From positions 42,978,475 to 43,042,474 of the forward strand of contig NW_026622808.1 in the NCBI RefSeq assembly GCF_023065955.2: a DNA stretch of 64,000 nucleotides, written 5' to 3'. The stretch is from Ursus arctos. Lineage: Eukaryota > Chordata > Mammalia > Carnivora > Ursidae. Each line of letters starts with the position of its first letter. The stretch's first letter is position 1. A model generated the notes under the pieces. It ran no database searches, was not told the DNA's origin, and was given only the letters and a program-made list of their open reading frames with translations. Below are positions 10,396 to 19,860 of this stretch, one piece after another. Both the position numbers and the translations under genes were made by a program.

Positions 10396-10820
10396 TTGCT
10401 GCCTATTCTTCTCCTTTTCCTTATTCTTCTGATGTGCCAAAAATCAAAAGTAGGACTTTCCTCTACCACCAGGTTTGTCAGTCTGTAACCCTAGTCCAGG
10501 CAGAGGCATAGGGCTCAAGGAAGGGCAATCAAAATACATTCTGGGGAGTCAATGTGGGGATTGGGAAAGATCTCTCTTTGAGACCAGGTATCACCAGGAG
10601 CCAGACAAGAAAGTCAAAGGAAAGGTAAGTAGAGCCATTAGGGCTCCAGAGGGAATTTGGGGCCATCATTGGAGACCCTGGATACAGTTCTCCCCAAAGC
10701 CTTAAACTTCCCACCACCAGTGATGTAAATCAATAACTTCCTTTCTTTGCTCCAATTGGGTCATTTGGTGTCTCTCTTACTTGTAACCAAAACAGCTTTA
10801 TCAGTCATTTTTGCTGATAG
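10396..10820. other. Intergenic segment, no feature recognised
   Basis: Unique-looking sequence; the open frames at 10475-10717 on both strands have no recognisable similarity or codon signal. Confidence 0.5.
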
Positions 10821-10836
10821 TATTTAATCCTACTTT

Positions 10837-11033
10837 TATTTTTATCATTTTTTAATATTTTATTTATTTATTTGTGTGAGAGAGAGAGAATGAGCGAAGG
10901 GGGGCCAGAGGGATGGGGAGAAGCAGACTCCCTGCTGAGCAGGGACCCTAGTGGGGGACTCCATCCCAGGATCCTGGGATCATGACCTGAGCCGAAGGCA
11001 GATGCTTAACTGACTGAGCCACCCAGGCGCTGC
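10837..11033 (-). mobile_element. SINEC, antisense
   Basis: Tail ATTTTATTTATTTATTTG, GA-rich middle, head GAGCCACCCAGGCGCTGC. The duplication TTAATCCTACTTT occurs at 10824-10836 and 11034-11046. It is the last SINEC before the promoter; the next is 13.9 kb downstream. Confidence 0.94.
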
Positions 11034-11375
11034 TTAATCCTACTTTGAAATAGTGTATAAAATAGTGCCACTACTTGTTCATTCTCTTTAGGCCACTGAA
11101 TATAGGGCGTTACTTAATGACAAGTATCATTGTTATTAGAGGTCTTCAAGGTTTTTCTTTTTTACTTTTTTTTTTCAGAATAAACATAGTTTGTTGTCTT
11201 TATTTCTTTTACCCTAAAATAAACATCACACCCGAATTTGAAGACAGAATGACTAGAAGAGGTTTTCTGTTGTTACTGTTTTGCCAGGATTCACTTGTGA
11301 GGTTGAAAACATAGTCACAAGTGTGGTTTGTCTATCCACGAAAACCACCTAAGGGGCAAAGGTCAATGGCTTCTG

Positions 11376-11856
11376 TGCAGCGTCCTGGAGCTGCTCTAAC
11401 AGAGTACTAGAAACTGTAGCTTAAAACAGCAGGTATTCATTGCTGCACCGTTCTGGATGCCAGAAGTCCAAAATCAGTGTTGCCTGGGCCATGCTCCCCA
11501 TGAAACATGTAGGGAAAGTCTTCCTTGCCCCTTCCCAGTTTCTGGTGTTTGCCATCAATCCTTGGCATTCCTTGGCTTATAAATGTGCCATTTCAGTCAC
11601 AGGGCCATCTAGTTCCCATACGTTTGCTCATTGTCTTCCCTCTGTACTTGCCTGTGTCTGTGCCCATGTCCTTATTTCTCCTTTTTGTAAGGATACCAAT
11701 TTATTGGATTAGGGTCCACTCGAATGACCTCGTTTTCACTTACCTCTGTAGAGACCCTGTTTCCAAGTCACGTCATACTCCGAGGTACTAAGAATTAGGT
11801 ACTCAGGGATAAGACTTCAACATTTCTTTTTTGGGCAGGACACAATTCAACCTACA
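11376..11856 (-). mobile_element. MaLR solo LTR (MLT1-like), antisense
   Basis: On the + strand it shows the ordered phrases of a reverse-complement MLT1-type LTR: GCTGCTCTAACAGAGTAC, AGCTTAAAACAGCAGG, TTCCTTGGCTTATAAATG, GGATTAGGGTCCACTCGAAT and a GGACACAATTCAACCTACAG end. These are old LTRs of the ERVL-MaLR group, without genes. Confidence 0.82.
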
Positions 11857-11899
11857 GGTATCACCTAGTTTTAACAGTAGATAGATTGTTTGCAAAGGC

Positions 11900-12418
11900 C
11901 ACCATTTCTCTCGTCCTTGTTTTCGTACCCCAATGAGAGTTTGCTGCTCCTCGCCATAAGAACTAGAGTCTATTTCTCCCTCTCCCTGACCTGGAGCTTT
12001 TAGACTTGCTTTGACCAATAAAATGCAATGGAAGTGATGTGATGCCACTGGTGAGTCTAGATTCCAAGACACTTTATATAGCCTCCACTCTCATTCCTAC
12101 TAGCCTGAGACCATTTTTTGAATAAGTCTGAGACTGGCTGCTGGAATGGTCAGTGGATGAGAACTGAGGTGCCCCAGCCAACGGCACTAATTGCCCGGCA
12201 TGTGAGTGAGGCCATCTTGGAACAGGCAGACCCAGTCGAGGCTCTAGCAGCTGGTGCTAGAGCTGCATGAGTGACCTCAGACACGACTAGCGGAAGTACT
12301 GCCTAGCCGAGCATAAATTGTTGGCCTACAAAATCAAGAGTCAAAAAGAAAAGGTTGTTGTTTCAAGTTACTACGTTTTTCCAGCGATTTGTTACATAAC
12401 AATAAATGATTGATACAG
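11900..12418 (+). mobile_element. MaLR-type solo LTR, sense
   Basis: Phrases in LTR order include TGACCAATAAAATGCAATGG, CATGTGAGTGAGGCCATCTT, GGTTGTTGTTTCAAGTTACT and the terminal GTTACATAACAATAAATGAT...GATACAG. It lies head-to-head with the antisense LTR just upstream. The 5' boundary is approximate. Confidence 0.78.
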
Positions 12419-12539
12419 TAGATCTGAGTCTTTTGTTTACTATCTCAATCACCTTGGCTAAATCACTTACTTCTAAGAGCTCCTGCTTCTTTCTTTGTAA
12501 AATGTGGGTATTTTACTGATCTTTTGCAATCAGTTCCAG

Positions 12540-13105
12540 GTTTCAAGTTTTTAGTTTCAATCTAATAAAAACTCAACTCAAAGAGGCACAAGGAAGAAAA
12601 GGAACTTATCAGCCCAAGTAACTGAAAAGTCCAGGGGTTTGGTCTGGCTTCCCGTAGAACTTAATTCAAGGACTCAAGTGATTGAATCAGAGGACTGTTG
12701 GCTTCCCCCTCTCCGCTCTGTTTTCCTCTGGGTATCAGCTTCATTCTCAAGCAGGCTCTTCCCAAGTGGAGCCCCGCTTTCTTGTTGAGGCTTAAGGTCA
12801 TCAAACTTGGCAAACCCAGGAGGAAGTCTGACATTCATTGGACCAAGTGGAAACACGTGGCTGTTACTAACCCATTCAGGTCAGGAGGGTGAGCTGCTCC
12901 AAATGGTCAAGGCTGGGACATGTGTCCATGCTGAACCAGTGAGGTAGAAAGGCAGAGGGTAGCAGTGGAGGAAGAACGACCAAGAAGGACCAAGAAGGAC
13001 CAATCTGTACAGATTAGTACAAAGGAAAACCGGGGTGCTATTACTGGAAGAAAAGACATGGAAGTTGAGCAGGCAGAAAGTAACATGTCCACCCTCTCTT
13101 GCATA
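12540..13105. repeat. Old interspersed repeat, family not assigned
   Basis: Contains TGAAAAGTCCAGGGGTTTGG, GAACCAGTGAGGTAGAAAGG and ACCGGGGTGCTATTACTGGA, phrases I recognise from a widespread mammalian repeat but cannot name confidently. The segment at 53225-53720 shares the organisation. It also holds a small CAAGAAGGAC tandem repeat at about 12980-13000. Confidence 0.5.
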
Positions 13106-13109
13106 AGAT

Positions 13110-13330
13110 TGTTGAGCAGATAACAGTAATAGCTTACATTTATTAAAGCTTTTTAGGAGCTCCACACTGCTCTAAATACTTCACTCTTTTTAACTCCTTT
13201 TAATCTTCTCAATTTAGAAGAGGTGCAGTTATTTCTCTTTACAAATGAGGAAACCGAGGCACAAGGTGGTTAAGTTGCCTGTGGTCAAACCTATGTAAGT
13301 CCCATCAGACTAGACTGGCTTGAGAGCGAT
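13110..13330 (-). mobile_element. MIR, antisense
   Basis: Clear reverse-complement MIR: AATAGCTTACATTTATTAAA, GAGGTGCAGTTATTTCTC, ACAAATGAGGAAACCGAGGC, GGTTAAGTTGCCTGTGGTC. Confidence 0.9.
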
Positions 13331-13374
13331 CACCTGTAACTATCAGTCTATACTCAAAATAGATCACCAGCACT

Positions 13375-13890
13375 ATGGTAGGCAGAACCCTAAGATGGTC
13401 CCCAAGATTCCTACCCCTTGGTGTATAACCCCCACTTCTGAAAGTGGGTTAGACCTATGAAATGTGATGGGAGAGTTACTCCCTTCATTAGGTTCTATTT
13501 TATGCCCAAAATGAGGGGATGGTTACTACATAGCTGCCTGTGGTAGATTCTCTGTTGGCAGAAGTGAGCGGCCATTTTGTGAGAGGGCTTCGTGGCTTGG
13601 ACCTGAAGACCATCTCTCGCTGAGATCTACCCCTCGCCAACAACCAGAAAGAAAAGAGGGATCTCTTTTCACAAAGAACTGAATTCTGTCAATAATCTGA
13701 AGGAGCTGTGAGGAGGACCCTGAGCCGCAGATGAGAATGCTTGGCAGACATCATGATTTGAGTCTAGGGAGACCCTGAGCAGAAGACCCAGTTATGCTGC
13801 ACCCCAACTTTGGACCTACAGATCTATGAGATAATAAACATGTACTGTTTGAAGCTGCTACGTTTGGGGGTAATTTATTACCAATACCAG
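13375..13890 (+). mobile_element. MaLR solo LTR (MLT1-like), sense
   Basis: Starts TATGGTAGGCAGAACCCTAA and ends GAGATAATAAACATGTACTG ... GGGGGTAATTTATTACC. These match the TGTGGTAGGCAGAATAATGG start and TAAGATAATAAATTTGTGTT ... GTGGTAATTTGTTAC end of MLT1 LTRs. The ATAATAAA is the LTR polyadenylation signal. Confidence 0.83.
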
Positions 13891-14429
13891 CCCTCTCTCT
13901 TTGTCGCCTTCTTATCCTCTCATCACGGTATCTCTTCCTTCCGTGGCACTCCCAGGGCCCCTCACACCAACTCTCCTGAGGTGCTCACCATATTGTGCCC
14001 CCCCTCCTGGGGGGTGGGTTGTAATCATCAGGTGGGCGCATTGTCAGGTTCACTGCCTGGTCATTCTGTGCTGCCAACACTTGATACAGTGTCTGGTATG
14101 TATGAGCTGTTCTGTAATTGGTCGTAGAATGAATGAAAAGGCATCCTGTTTGGCATTTAAACTTCTGTTTTATTAAGAGGCCTGGTAAGGCCTGGGTTGT
14201 GGGAGGGTGCTTTCAAAACCAGTTTGCAAAACTTCATCCTAGGGCCCCAGGACAGTCACCAGCCTGGATTTAATTCAACATTAATTTTTACAGTTGGGCA
14301 TCCTATATCGTAAGGGTAGTGGTAATTTACTCTCCAAGCCCTTGTGAACTTTCCTCCACTCCTAAGCCATTTCTGCCACTCACATTTCAGTGTCTCCACA
14401 AACCATCATTCTTTGCCTTTGCAAATCTG

Positions 14430-14605
14430 GGGAGGCATACAGGCCTCAGAACCCCAGCTCTACTACTCACTAGCTGGGGATCCATTATTTTACTCCTCTG
14501 ATCCTGTTTGTCGATAAAAGAGGGAAAATAATCCCGACCGCTGGCAGAACTCTTGTAAGGATTCCATGAGAGAATGTACCCCGTACTTTGGAAGGTCACA
14601 GGCCT
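14430..14605 (+). mobile_element. MIR, sense
   Basis: Phrases in MIR order: CAGGCCTCAGAACCCCAGCT, TACTACTCACTAGCTGGGG, GATAAAAGAGGGAAAATAAT, CTTGTAAGGATTCCATGAG. It is the last transposon recognised before the promoter. Confidence 0.82.
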
Positions 14606-15529
14606 TGCCTTTTTTCCTTCATGGGTGTGTTCCTACTATGCCCTGCACAGTTCAGTGCTCAATGAATTTGTTGAATGAACACTTTGCAGAAAGAATTCCT
14701 ACCAGTGCCTGGTAGGTAGCAGGCTTTCCACAAATGGCAGTTTTTATTATGTACATTTTGCAAAGGAGGAAACTCACCTGGGGATGTCCACCCAGGTGTG
14801 TTCTGTTCTGATTCAAATTACACGGATTTTCTCATTCACTCTTTAGTAAGGTAGCCAGACACGCAGGGGTCATTTTAACCTCTCTCAAAGCTCCTACTGA
14901 CAAAGGGATATGCCTTAAATACAACACTCCCAAGAAAACTGACCCTCAAGCATTTATGGGGGAGTCAGGATTCCAGCAAAACCAGGAAGGACCGAATTCC
15001 AAAGCAAACAAACTCATTACCCACACTGAGGGTGGGTGTTCACCCCTGTTCAGCTAAAGATAGAGCGCGGGCCCTCCCCGGGAACTTCCTGGCTTTTATT
15101 AGTTTGTAATCCCAAAGGTAACTTTTCAAAGGTTTTTCTTTTGGAAGTGTGGGTGTGAAACTGCTTCCCTAATCACATCTTGCAGGACGATCTCGGAACA
15201 TCTGTACATTATTTGAAAACCTAGCATCCGGTTGGGATGTTTGGGTGGTGGGGGACGCTACGTAGTGGGATGAAGCAGCAGGGGCACGTTAAAAACATGT
15301 GTCAGAATGGCTTTTAAACAGAGGCAGAAAAATTAGGCAAAAATTACAAATGGCAAATTACCCTGGCTCAGTTACACGTTTAATCAAAAGCCCGCCTCCC
15401 CCACTTCTAGCGCCCGTGTAAGAAGAGAAAATCGGGCGCTTAGAAGTCTAAAGCGATAAAGATCTTCTCACCGAGAGCCAAGGGACAAAACTCATTACAG
15501 ATAAGCCCAGTCCTCCCATTTCCCCCGGA
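14606..15529. other. Promoter-proximal flank, no repeat recognised
   Basis: Transposon-free sequence leading into the CpG island; CpG density rises from about 15400. No coding exon is supported. Some of this could be distal promoter or upstream-antisense transcript territory, but the sequence alone does not show it. Confidence 0.55.
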
Positions 15530-16497
15530 CGCCTCTCCCGGATTGCTAAAGAAGCGGCCGCTCCCCGGGGTAGCTGCCGGGAAATCGGTCCTGCCCCGCG
15601 GCGCTGCTTTCACCCAGCCGGGGGTGAGAGGCTTACTTCCTGCGCTCTCCCCACCACCCAGCCGGAGCGCGGGAACCTTCCCTCCTCCCGCGGAGCTGCG
15701 AGTTGGAAAAACTCCGCCACCGATCCATCGTGGCGAGGGGAAAGAGGGTGTGGGGTTCGGAAGGGCTGGATTTTGCAAGCCTAGGATCGATATCCCTCCC
15801 CACCCCCCTTCCCCAGCCGCGGACTCGGCCAATGGAAGCCTGAAAGAAAAAAAAAAAAAAATTAAATCCCAACGCAGCCCGAGAGCACAGGCCTCTCGGC
15901 TTTGTTTCCAGGCGGGGGAATGTGCCGGGCTGGGGGCGCGAGCCGGGACTGAGCAGGGCGCGCCCCGCTGCGGCGCTGCTAGAGCGCTGGAGCTGAACAG
16001 GAAACCCCCTCGTCCAAAAAAGGAAGGCAGCTGGCCGTCCCCCTCCGCTCCTTAGACCCGAACCAAGCCCCCATCCCCACAGGCCCAGGATCTGCGAGCA
16101 ACGCGGACTGAGGGGAGACCTCTCTTCAAGTCCGCGCAAAGCTCGGCGTCTTTAAGAGCTCCCAGAACTGGAATCTGGCAAAGACTCGCCAGCTCAAGAA
16201 GGCGACCGCTCTCCTTCTCTCCGGGACCGGGCCAGAGCCGTCCCCAGCCCCCAAATTGCCTCAGCCGAGCCCGCAACATTGCGGGCCCGGCGCGGAGAAA
16301 ACCCGGCTTTGAGACCCCCTCTGAGGCGGGAGCCGAGCGCGGCTGCTTTAAGAGCGTGGTGAGCGCGCTCCCGCCGCCCGCAGACCCGGCTGCGCGCCCC
16401 CGTGTCCGCCGCGCGCCACCGTTCGCGCGCCGCCGCGCCCGCCGCCGCGCGCCCCCTGCTCGCTCGCTCGCCGGCTTTAAAGTCTCTGCCAGGATCC

Positions 16498-16605
16498 ATG
16501 CTCACATGTTACTTCCTGTATGGAGGCATGGCCAGTTTCCAGCCCCGCGCTCCTCGTTCCTCCCCAGCCTGCGCTGGAGCCACAACTTTCAGGAGCATGG
16601 ACTGA
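16498..16605 (+). promoter_or_regulatory. Upstream ORF 1 (35 codons) in PTPRG leader
   Basis: ATG at 16498 opens a 35-codon frame ending in TGA at 16603-16605. It starts MLTCYFLYGGMASF and ends in the residues TFRSMD. It has no protein similarity that I recognise. If the transcript starts upstream of 16498, this frame would be scanned before the main start about 0.6 kb downstream and could lower or regulate PTPRG translation. Its function is inference. Confidence 0.45.
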
Positions 16606-16729
16606 AGGCGCCCTCGCCCCAGCGCCCCTCTGAGATCCTTTGTGTTTTCCTCCGTTTCCTCCGGCCGTTTCTATTTTGGGGGTCTCTTCGCTCCCCCTGC
16701 CTCTCCCCTCCCCTTCCCCGCTCGCAAAC

Positions 16730-16774
16730 ATGCCTCCTTCCTTCCCCGGGCCCTGGAAGGAGCTGCCTGCCTGA
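16730..16774 (+). promoter_or_regulatory. Upstream ORF 2 (14 codons) in PTPRG leader
   Basis: ATG at 16730 encodes MPPSFPGPWKELPA and then TGA at 16772-16774. The context AACATGC has A at -3, so it is the better-placed upstream ATG for recognition by scanning ribosomes. It lies 447 nt before the main start, enough for reinitiation. Confidence 0.45.
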
Positions 16775-17205
16775 AGCCCGAAGACGCCGCGCCGCGCTCA
16801 GCCCCGCCGCCGCCCGCCGGCTCTCGGGCTGCGCTGAGCCGCCGACTCAAGTTGGGGATCTTCGGCTGCTCGCCGCTGCCGCCTGCGGTCCCTGCCTGCC
16901 CCGGGCCCCGGGCATCGTCGCCGCCTGCCGATTACTCGCCCTGCTCGCTCGGCTTGCTCTTTTTTGAACGGAAAGCAGCCCTTCTCCGCCGAGGATCGTC
17001 CCCAGCGTGGCTCCGCGTTCCCGGTCACTTTTTGAGATTTTTCCGGGGGGCGCTCGGCGGCTTCCCGGATTCCAGGGGGACTCGGGCCGCCGAGCGCGGG
17101 GGGCCCGTAGAGCGGGCGAGCAGGGGAAGAGCCAGGGCTTAGCGGAGGCTCACACGGAGGCAAGAACTTATTCAACAAGTTTACCCCCCTGCCTTCCTCT
17201 TTTCG

Positions 17206-17306
17206 ATGTGCGTTTTCGGACATGCGGAGGTTACTGGAACCGTGTTGGTGGATTTTGTTCCTGAAAATCACCAGTTCCGTGCTCCATTATGTCGTGTGCT
17301 TCCCCG
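17206..17306 (+). promoter_or_regulatory. Overlapping out-of-frame upstream ATG
   Basis: ATG at 17206 lies 16 nt before the PTPRG ATG in another frame, and stays open for 33 codons through the end of exon 1 without a stop, so it would read into exon 2. The context is weak (T at -3, T at +4), so leaky scanning to the main ATG is expected. Any initiation here would directly compete with PTPRG. Confidence 0.6.
17222..17306 (+). CDS. PTPRG: Receptor-type tyrosine-protein phosphatase gamma, coding exon 1 (partial gene)
   Basis: This exon encodes 28 residues ([18 protein letters not shown], then [10 protein letters not shown]) plus one base. I recognise it as the N-terminus of PTPRG, a single-pass receptor phosphatase. 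The family has an extracellular carbonic-anhydrase-like domain and a fibronectin III domain, a membrane segment, and two cytoplasmic phosphatase domains, of which the first is active and the second inactive. Only the signal peptide is present here: an RR n-region and a hydrophobic core from WWILFL to VVCF. The start is supported by an in-frame TAG at 17108-17110 with no in-frame ATG between, a G at -3, and location inside a CpG island. Reading stops at CCCG|GTGAGT, a phase-1 junction; the known protein continues with alanine, which fits a G + CN codon across the junction. All later exons lie beyond the window. In mammals PTPRG lies near FHIT and has a very long first intron, consistent with the exon-free 46.7 kb that follows. 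Confidence 0.95.
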
Positions 17307-17312
17307 GTGAGT
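17304..17312 (+). other. PTPRG: 5' splice site of PTPRG intron 1
   Basis: CCG|GTGAGT with the cut after 17306. The intron side matches the U1 consensus at all six positions except G rather than A at +3, which is common. The phase (one base into a codon) fits the expected alanine codon. Confidence 0.93.
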
Positions 17313-17413
17313 GCCGGCCGCTGAGGGGACCCGGCCCTGGCCGGCGCGCGCGGGGGATGCGGAGTTGTCGCCGCGGCACGGAGCTCGGGCGCCCGTCCCG
17401 GGGACCCCAGAGA

Positions 17414-17440
17414 GGGTGAAGGGGGGCCGGGCACACGGGG
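17414..17440 (+). other. G-quadruplex motif just inside intron 1
   Basis: GGG (17414), GGGGGG (17421), GGG (17429), GGGG (17437) with loops of 4, 2 and 5 nt on the non-template strand, 108 nt after the splice donor. It satisfies the usual four-run rule, so it could fold in nascent RNA or displaced DNA. Confidence 0.75.
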
Positions 17441-17934
17441 AGGAGAGAGGGATCCGCTCGGCTGGTTCTGGCGGCTATTAGGGAGGCTGCTGGTTGGTGA
17501 GGGTGGAAGCAGAAGCTGGCCGAAAAAGGGGGACAGGGGCGGTAAGGGTCTGCTCTCGCTCAGGTTGGGAGGGTCTGGGGGAGCCCGAGTGGAAAGAAAA
17601 TCTCGCTTTGCTGATCCGTCACCGTTCGGGAGAGCTAGAGCTCTGGGGTTGTTGAGGAGACTGGGGCCAGGGGAGGATGCCTCTGTGGGTTTGGGGGGCC
17701 CAGGGTGCGCCCCTCGCCCCCGAGAGGATTGAAGGAGCTCGGAAGGAGAGGGACTTGATTTGCTGCTTCCCGACCCTTTGGAGAGGGTGTTAGGAGAATG
17801 GAAGCTGGAGCCTGACCGTGGAGGACTGGGGATGTTGGGAGCAGCTTGCGTTCTCGTGTCCGGGGCTAGGGGCGACCCCCGCTCGGGGCCGGGGCGCGGG
17901 CTGCGCTTCGGTACTGGAGCGAGGCAGCCTTCAC

Positions 17935-17969
17935 GGGTGCGGGGGCCCGGGAGCGGTGGGAGGGCTGGG
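17935..17969 (+). other. Multi-run G-quadruplex motif in proximal intron 1
   Basis: Six G-runs of three or more within 35 nt (17935, 17941, 17949, 17958, 17962, 17967) with loops no longer than 6 nt. It is the richest G-run cluster I found near the exon and lies on the transcript strand. Confidence 0.75.
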
Positions 17970-18320
17970 AGCAGGCGGTTTAGGGAGATCGCGGCTCCCC
18001 TAGCCCCGGCCCCCGCGGCCCCTTTACCCTGCAACTCTGCTCCGCGGGGTTGCTCCAGTAGGGGCGCCGGGGGCGGGGGTGGTCGGAGGCTGGGTTGCTA
18101 TTCGCGCCGGGGCGGATTTTTTCCTGTCTCGTGCGCCCTGCCTACCTTCATCTTTGCCCTTTTGCAGGCTGTTCGCGGCTGGCCGACCTAGACCCGCTCC
18201 TTTCTGACCGGGTTAAGACGGGAACAGTATTGGCCATTGGTGACGATAATAAATCACCACACGTAGCCGTGTGCGGCTCGGCGACCCTCCACTTCCAGCC
18301 CTCCACTGGCCGACCCTCTT

Positions 18321-19589
18321 TCCTCTCCCCTCCTGCAGGGCAGAGGCCATCCGCCTCCCTCGCCGCTCTTGCGCCCCCCCCAATCCTCCCCCTCCCCACC
18401 GGCTACAGCTACACCCCGGAGCTCCTTTGAGTCTGTTCGGCTCCCTCCCCGGGGGTGGAGGCCAAGTCCTCTGCCCTAGCAGGGGAACGGGTGGGAAGAA
18501 GGGGGCGATTCGCTTTTTTATCTCGCTGTCCTAAGGATAGAGAACCCCCCCGTTTTTCTGTCCTCTCATGCATTAGCCCTTGGCTACCCAGAGGTGGGGG
18601 TTATCTGAACGAAGAAAAAAAGGAACGTGCCGTGATGTTTCTGCTCTCTCTGGTCACGGCCGCCTGTCCCCGAGCGGCCTGAGCGCAAGGTTTTGGTGCA
18701 GCGGGTCCCCCAGCTCCATCGTGCGCCCTGCAACAGGGTGCGGGCGCTCTCGCTGCCCTCGGGGACCTGCTCGGGGAGTGGCAGCGAGTGTCCCTTTTGC
18801 AGGCACAGGGGTGGCCTCGAGGAGCAGAGAGGCAAAGCACAGCCTTTTCTACGGCACCCCCTTTCCCCTCTGCGCGTCCCCCTGCCCCCGGAACCGCAGG
18901 GAGCTCCTGCCACTGCCAAGAGACCCAGCTCGGATGGCTAGCGAGGACGTGTGTCCACACTAACCCCGAGGCCTGCGGTTTGCCTGCCAGGGTCCTGCCT
19001 CCACGGGGCTGGGGGCGGTGTGGACATTTCCCCTTAAAAAATGCCCTCTCTCCCTTAAAAGGCTGTTGCTCAGGATTTGTGTTCCCCATCTGCTCCTTCT
19101 AGACTTTCTTTGCCGTGGACTTGCAGGCTGAGTGGGCTCAGGTGCACAGTGGGGTCGAGCTTTGTAAGGGTCACGCTTTAACGGGGGCAGTGGGAGGCAG
19201 CAGGAGAGCAGCCTTGCGAAATAAGAGGAATTTCTAATTCCACGTCTGGCGTTCTCCCTAGCTCGGGTATGCAGCCAGTGGGTTGGCCGTGGTTTTCTTT
19301 TTCCTGATGTCTCAGGAAGCTCGAAATCCAAAATGGGACCTCCAATGATGCCGCCTTCGTGGGGCTTGGACAGTTTTCATCTTCCACATTTTCTTTTCGT
19401 GCCCACGCTGCGAGGTAAATAGCACATTCCCTCGCCCCGGAGCCTAAGGGTGTCGGGAAGGGAAGGGGGCAGTGGTGTGAGGCGCGGGGAAGAGGGGCTG
19501 TGGTTTGGAAAAGTGCCTCTGGAGAGGGTGCAGCGAGCAGCCTTTGGAACCAGGCAAAGTTAAAATGTCAGAGCCGTGGGAGACGCCGG
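18321..19589. other. Proximal intron 1, transposon-free
   Basis: Moderately GC-rich intron with scattered CpG and no recognised repeat. Several open frames on both strands are explained by base composition. They lack splice sites, codon bias or homology. Confidence 0.55.
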
Positions 19590-19860
19590 CTTTCCGTTTT
19601 TCGAAGGTGCCGCGACGCCGCTGGACCTCAGGGGGCGCCCCTGAGCCACTGGTGGGGCTCCTACCACCTCCACTGGTCCGGCTCGGCCTTGTGGGTGCGG
19701 CGGGGCCGCGGTGGGAGCGGGGATGGGGCGCACGCGGCTGGGCTCCGAGGCTCGGGGGCTGCGAGTGCGCCTTGGAGCGAGGAGGCGGCCTCCGCGGGGC
19801 GCTGCTGCTCCTGGCCCGCTCGGATCCCGGTGCGGGCCCGCGTTCGCTTTGGGACCCCCC
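19590..19860. promoter_or_regulatory. Second CpG-rich block in intron 1
   Basis: About 270 bp of dense CpG, 2.3-2.6 kb after exon 1 and separated from the main island by less CpG-rich DNA. It includes a near-palindromic CTCAGGGGGCGCCCCTGAG (19628-19646) with a CTCF-like AGGGGGCGC core, and a G-quadruplex motif at 19693-19728. It could be an alternative promoter, an enhancer or an insulator, or simply the shoulder of the island. Confidence 0.5.
19693..19728 (+). other. G-quadruplex motif in second CpG block
   Basis: Runs GGG (19693), GGGG (19702), GGG (19713), GGGG (19719), GGGG (19725) with loops of 6, 7, 3 and 2 nt. Confidence 0.7.

Larger units (their letters stand above)
16300..17221 (+). 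other. PTPRG: PTPRG 5' untranslated leader (start approximate)
   Basis: This GC-rich sequence immediately precedes the start codon. The left boundary is a guess, because the start site is not determined. No obvious splice acceptor lies close to the ATG, so the leader is probably continuous with coding exon 1. It contains several upstream ATGs (16498, 16505, 16519, 16531, 16596, 16730, 17206) if the start site is far enough upstream. An in-frame TAG at 17108-17110 separates the leader from the coding frame. Confidence 0.55.
15530..18320 (+). promoter_or_regulatory. PTPRG: CpG island: PTPRG promoter, exon 1 and intron start
   Basis: About 2.8 kb of strongly GC-rich, CpG-dense sequence with no transposons, surrounding the first coding exon. 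No convincing TATA box lies at a fixed distance from a start site. GC boxes are frequent, and there are three TTTAA-containing motifs at about 16150, 16344 and 16474. This is the architecture of a dispersed, TATA-less CpG-island promoter. The exact transcription start cannot be read from the sequence. Bidirectional initiation is common at such islands, but no divergent gene is visible. The boundaries are estimated by eye. Confidence 0.9.

Noticed and set aside
11376..12418. A possible full provirus between the two MaLR LTRs
   Set aside because: The LTRs lie in opposite orientation with almost nothing between them, so they are separate solo LTRs and no viral genes are present.
15440..17271. 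Several open frames of 100-200 residues on both strands in the CpG island upstream of exon 1
   Set aside because: They overlap each other in different frames, lack codon bias or similarity, and several use non-ATG starts; base composition explains them.
17231..18034. 267-residue open frame on the minus strand across PTPRG exon 1 and the CpG island
   Set aside because: It is proline/serine/arginine-rich as expected from GC-rich DNA with few stops, has no domain I recognise, and lies antisense to a secure exon.
17760..19102. Open frames of 80-160 residues downstream of exon 1 on both strands
   Set aside because: GC-rich intron with few stop codons; no splice acceptor plus homology supports an extra exon.
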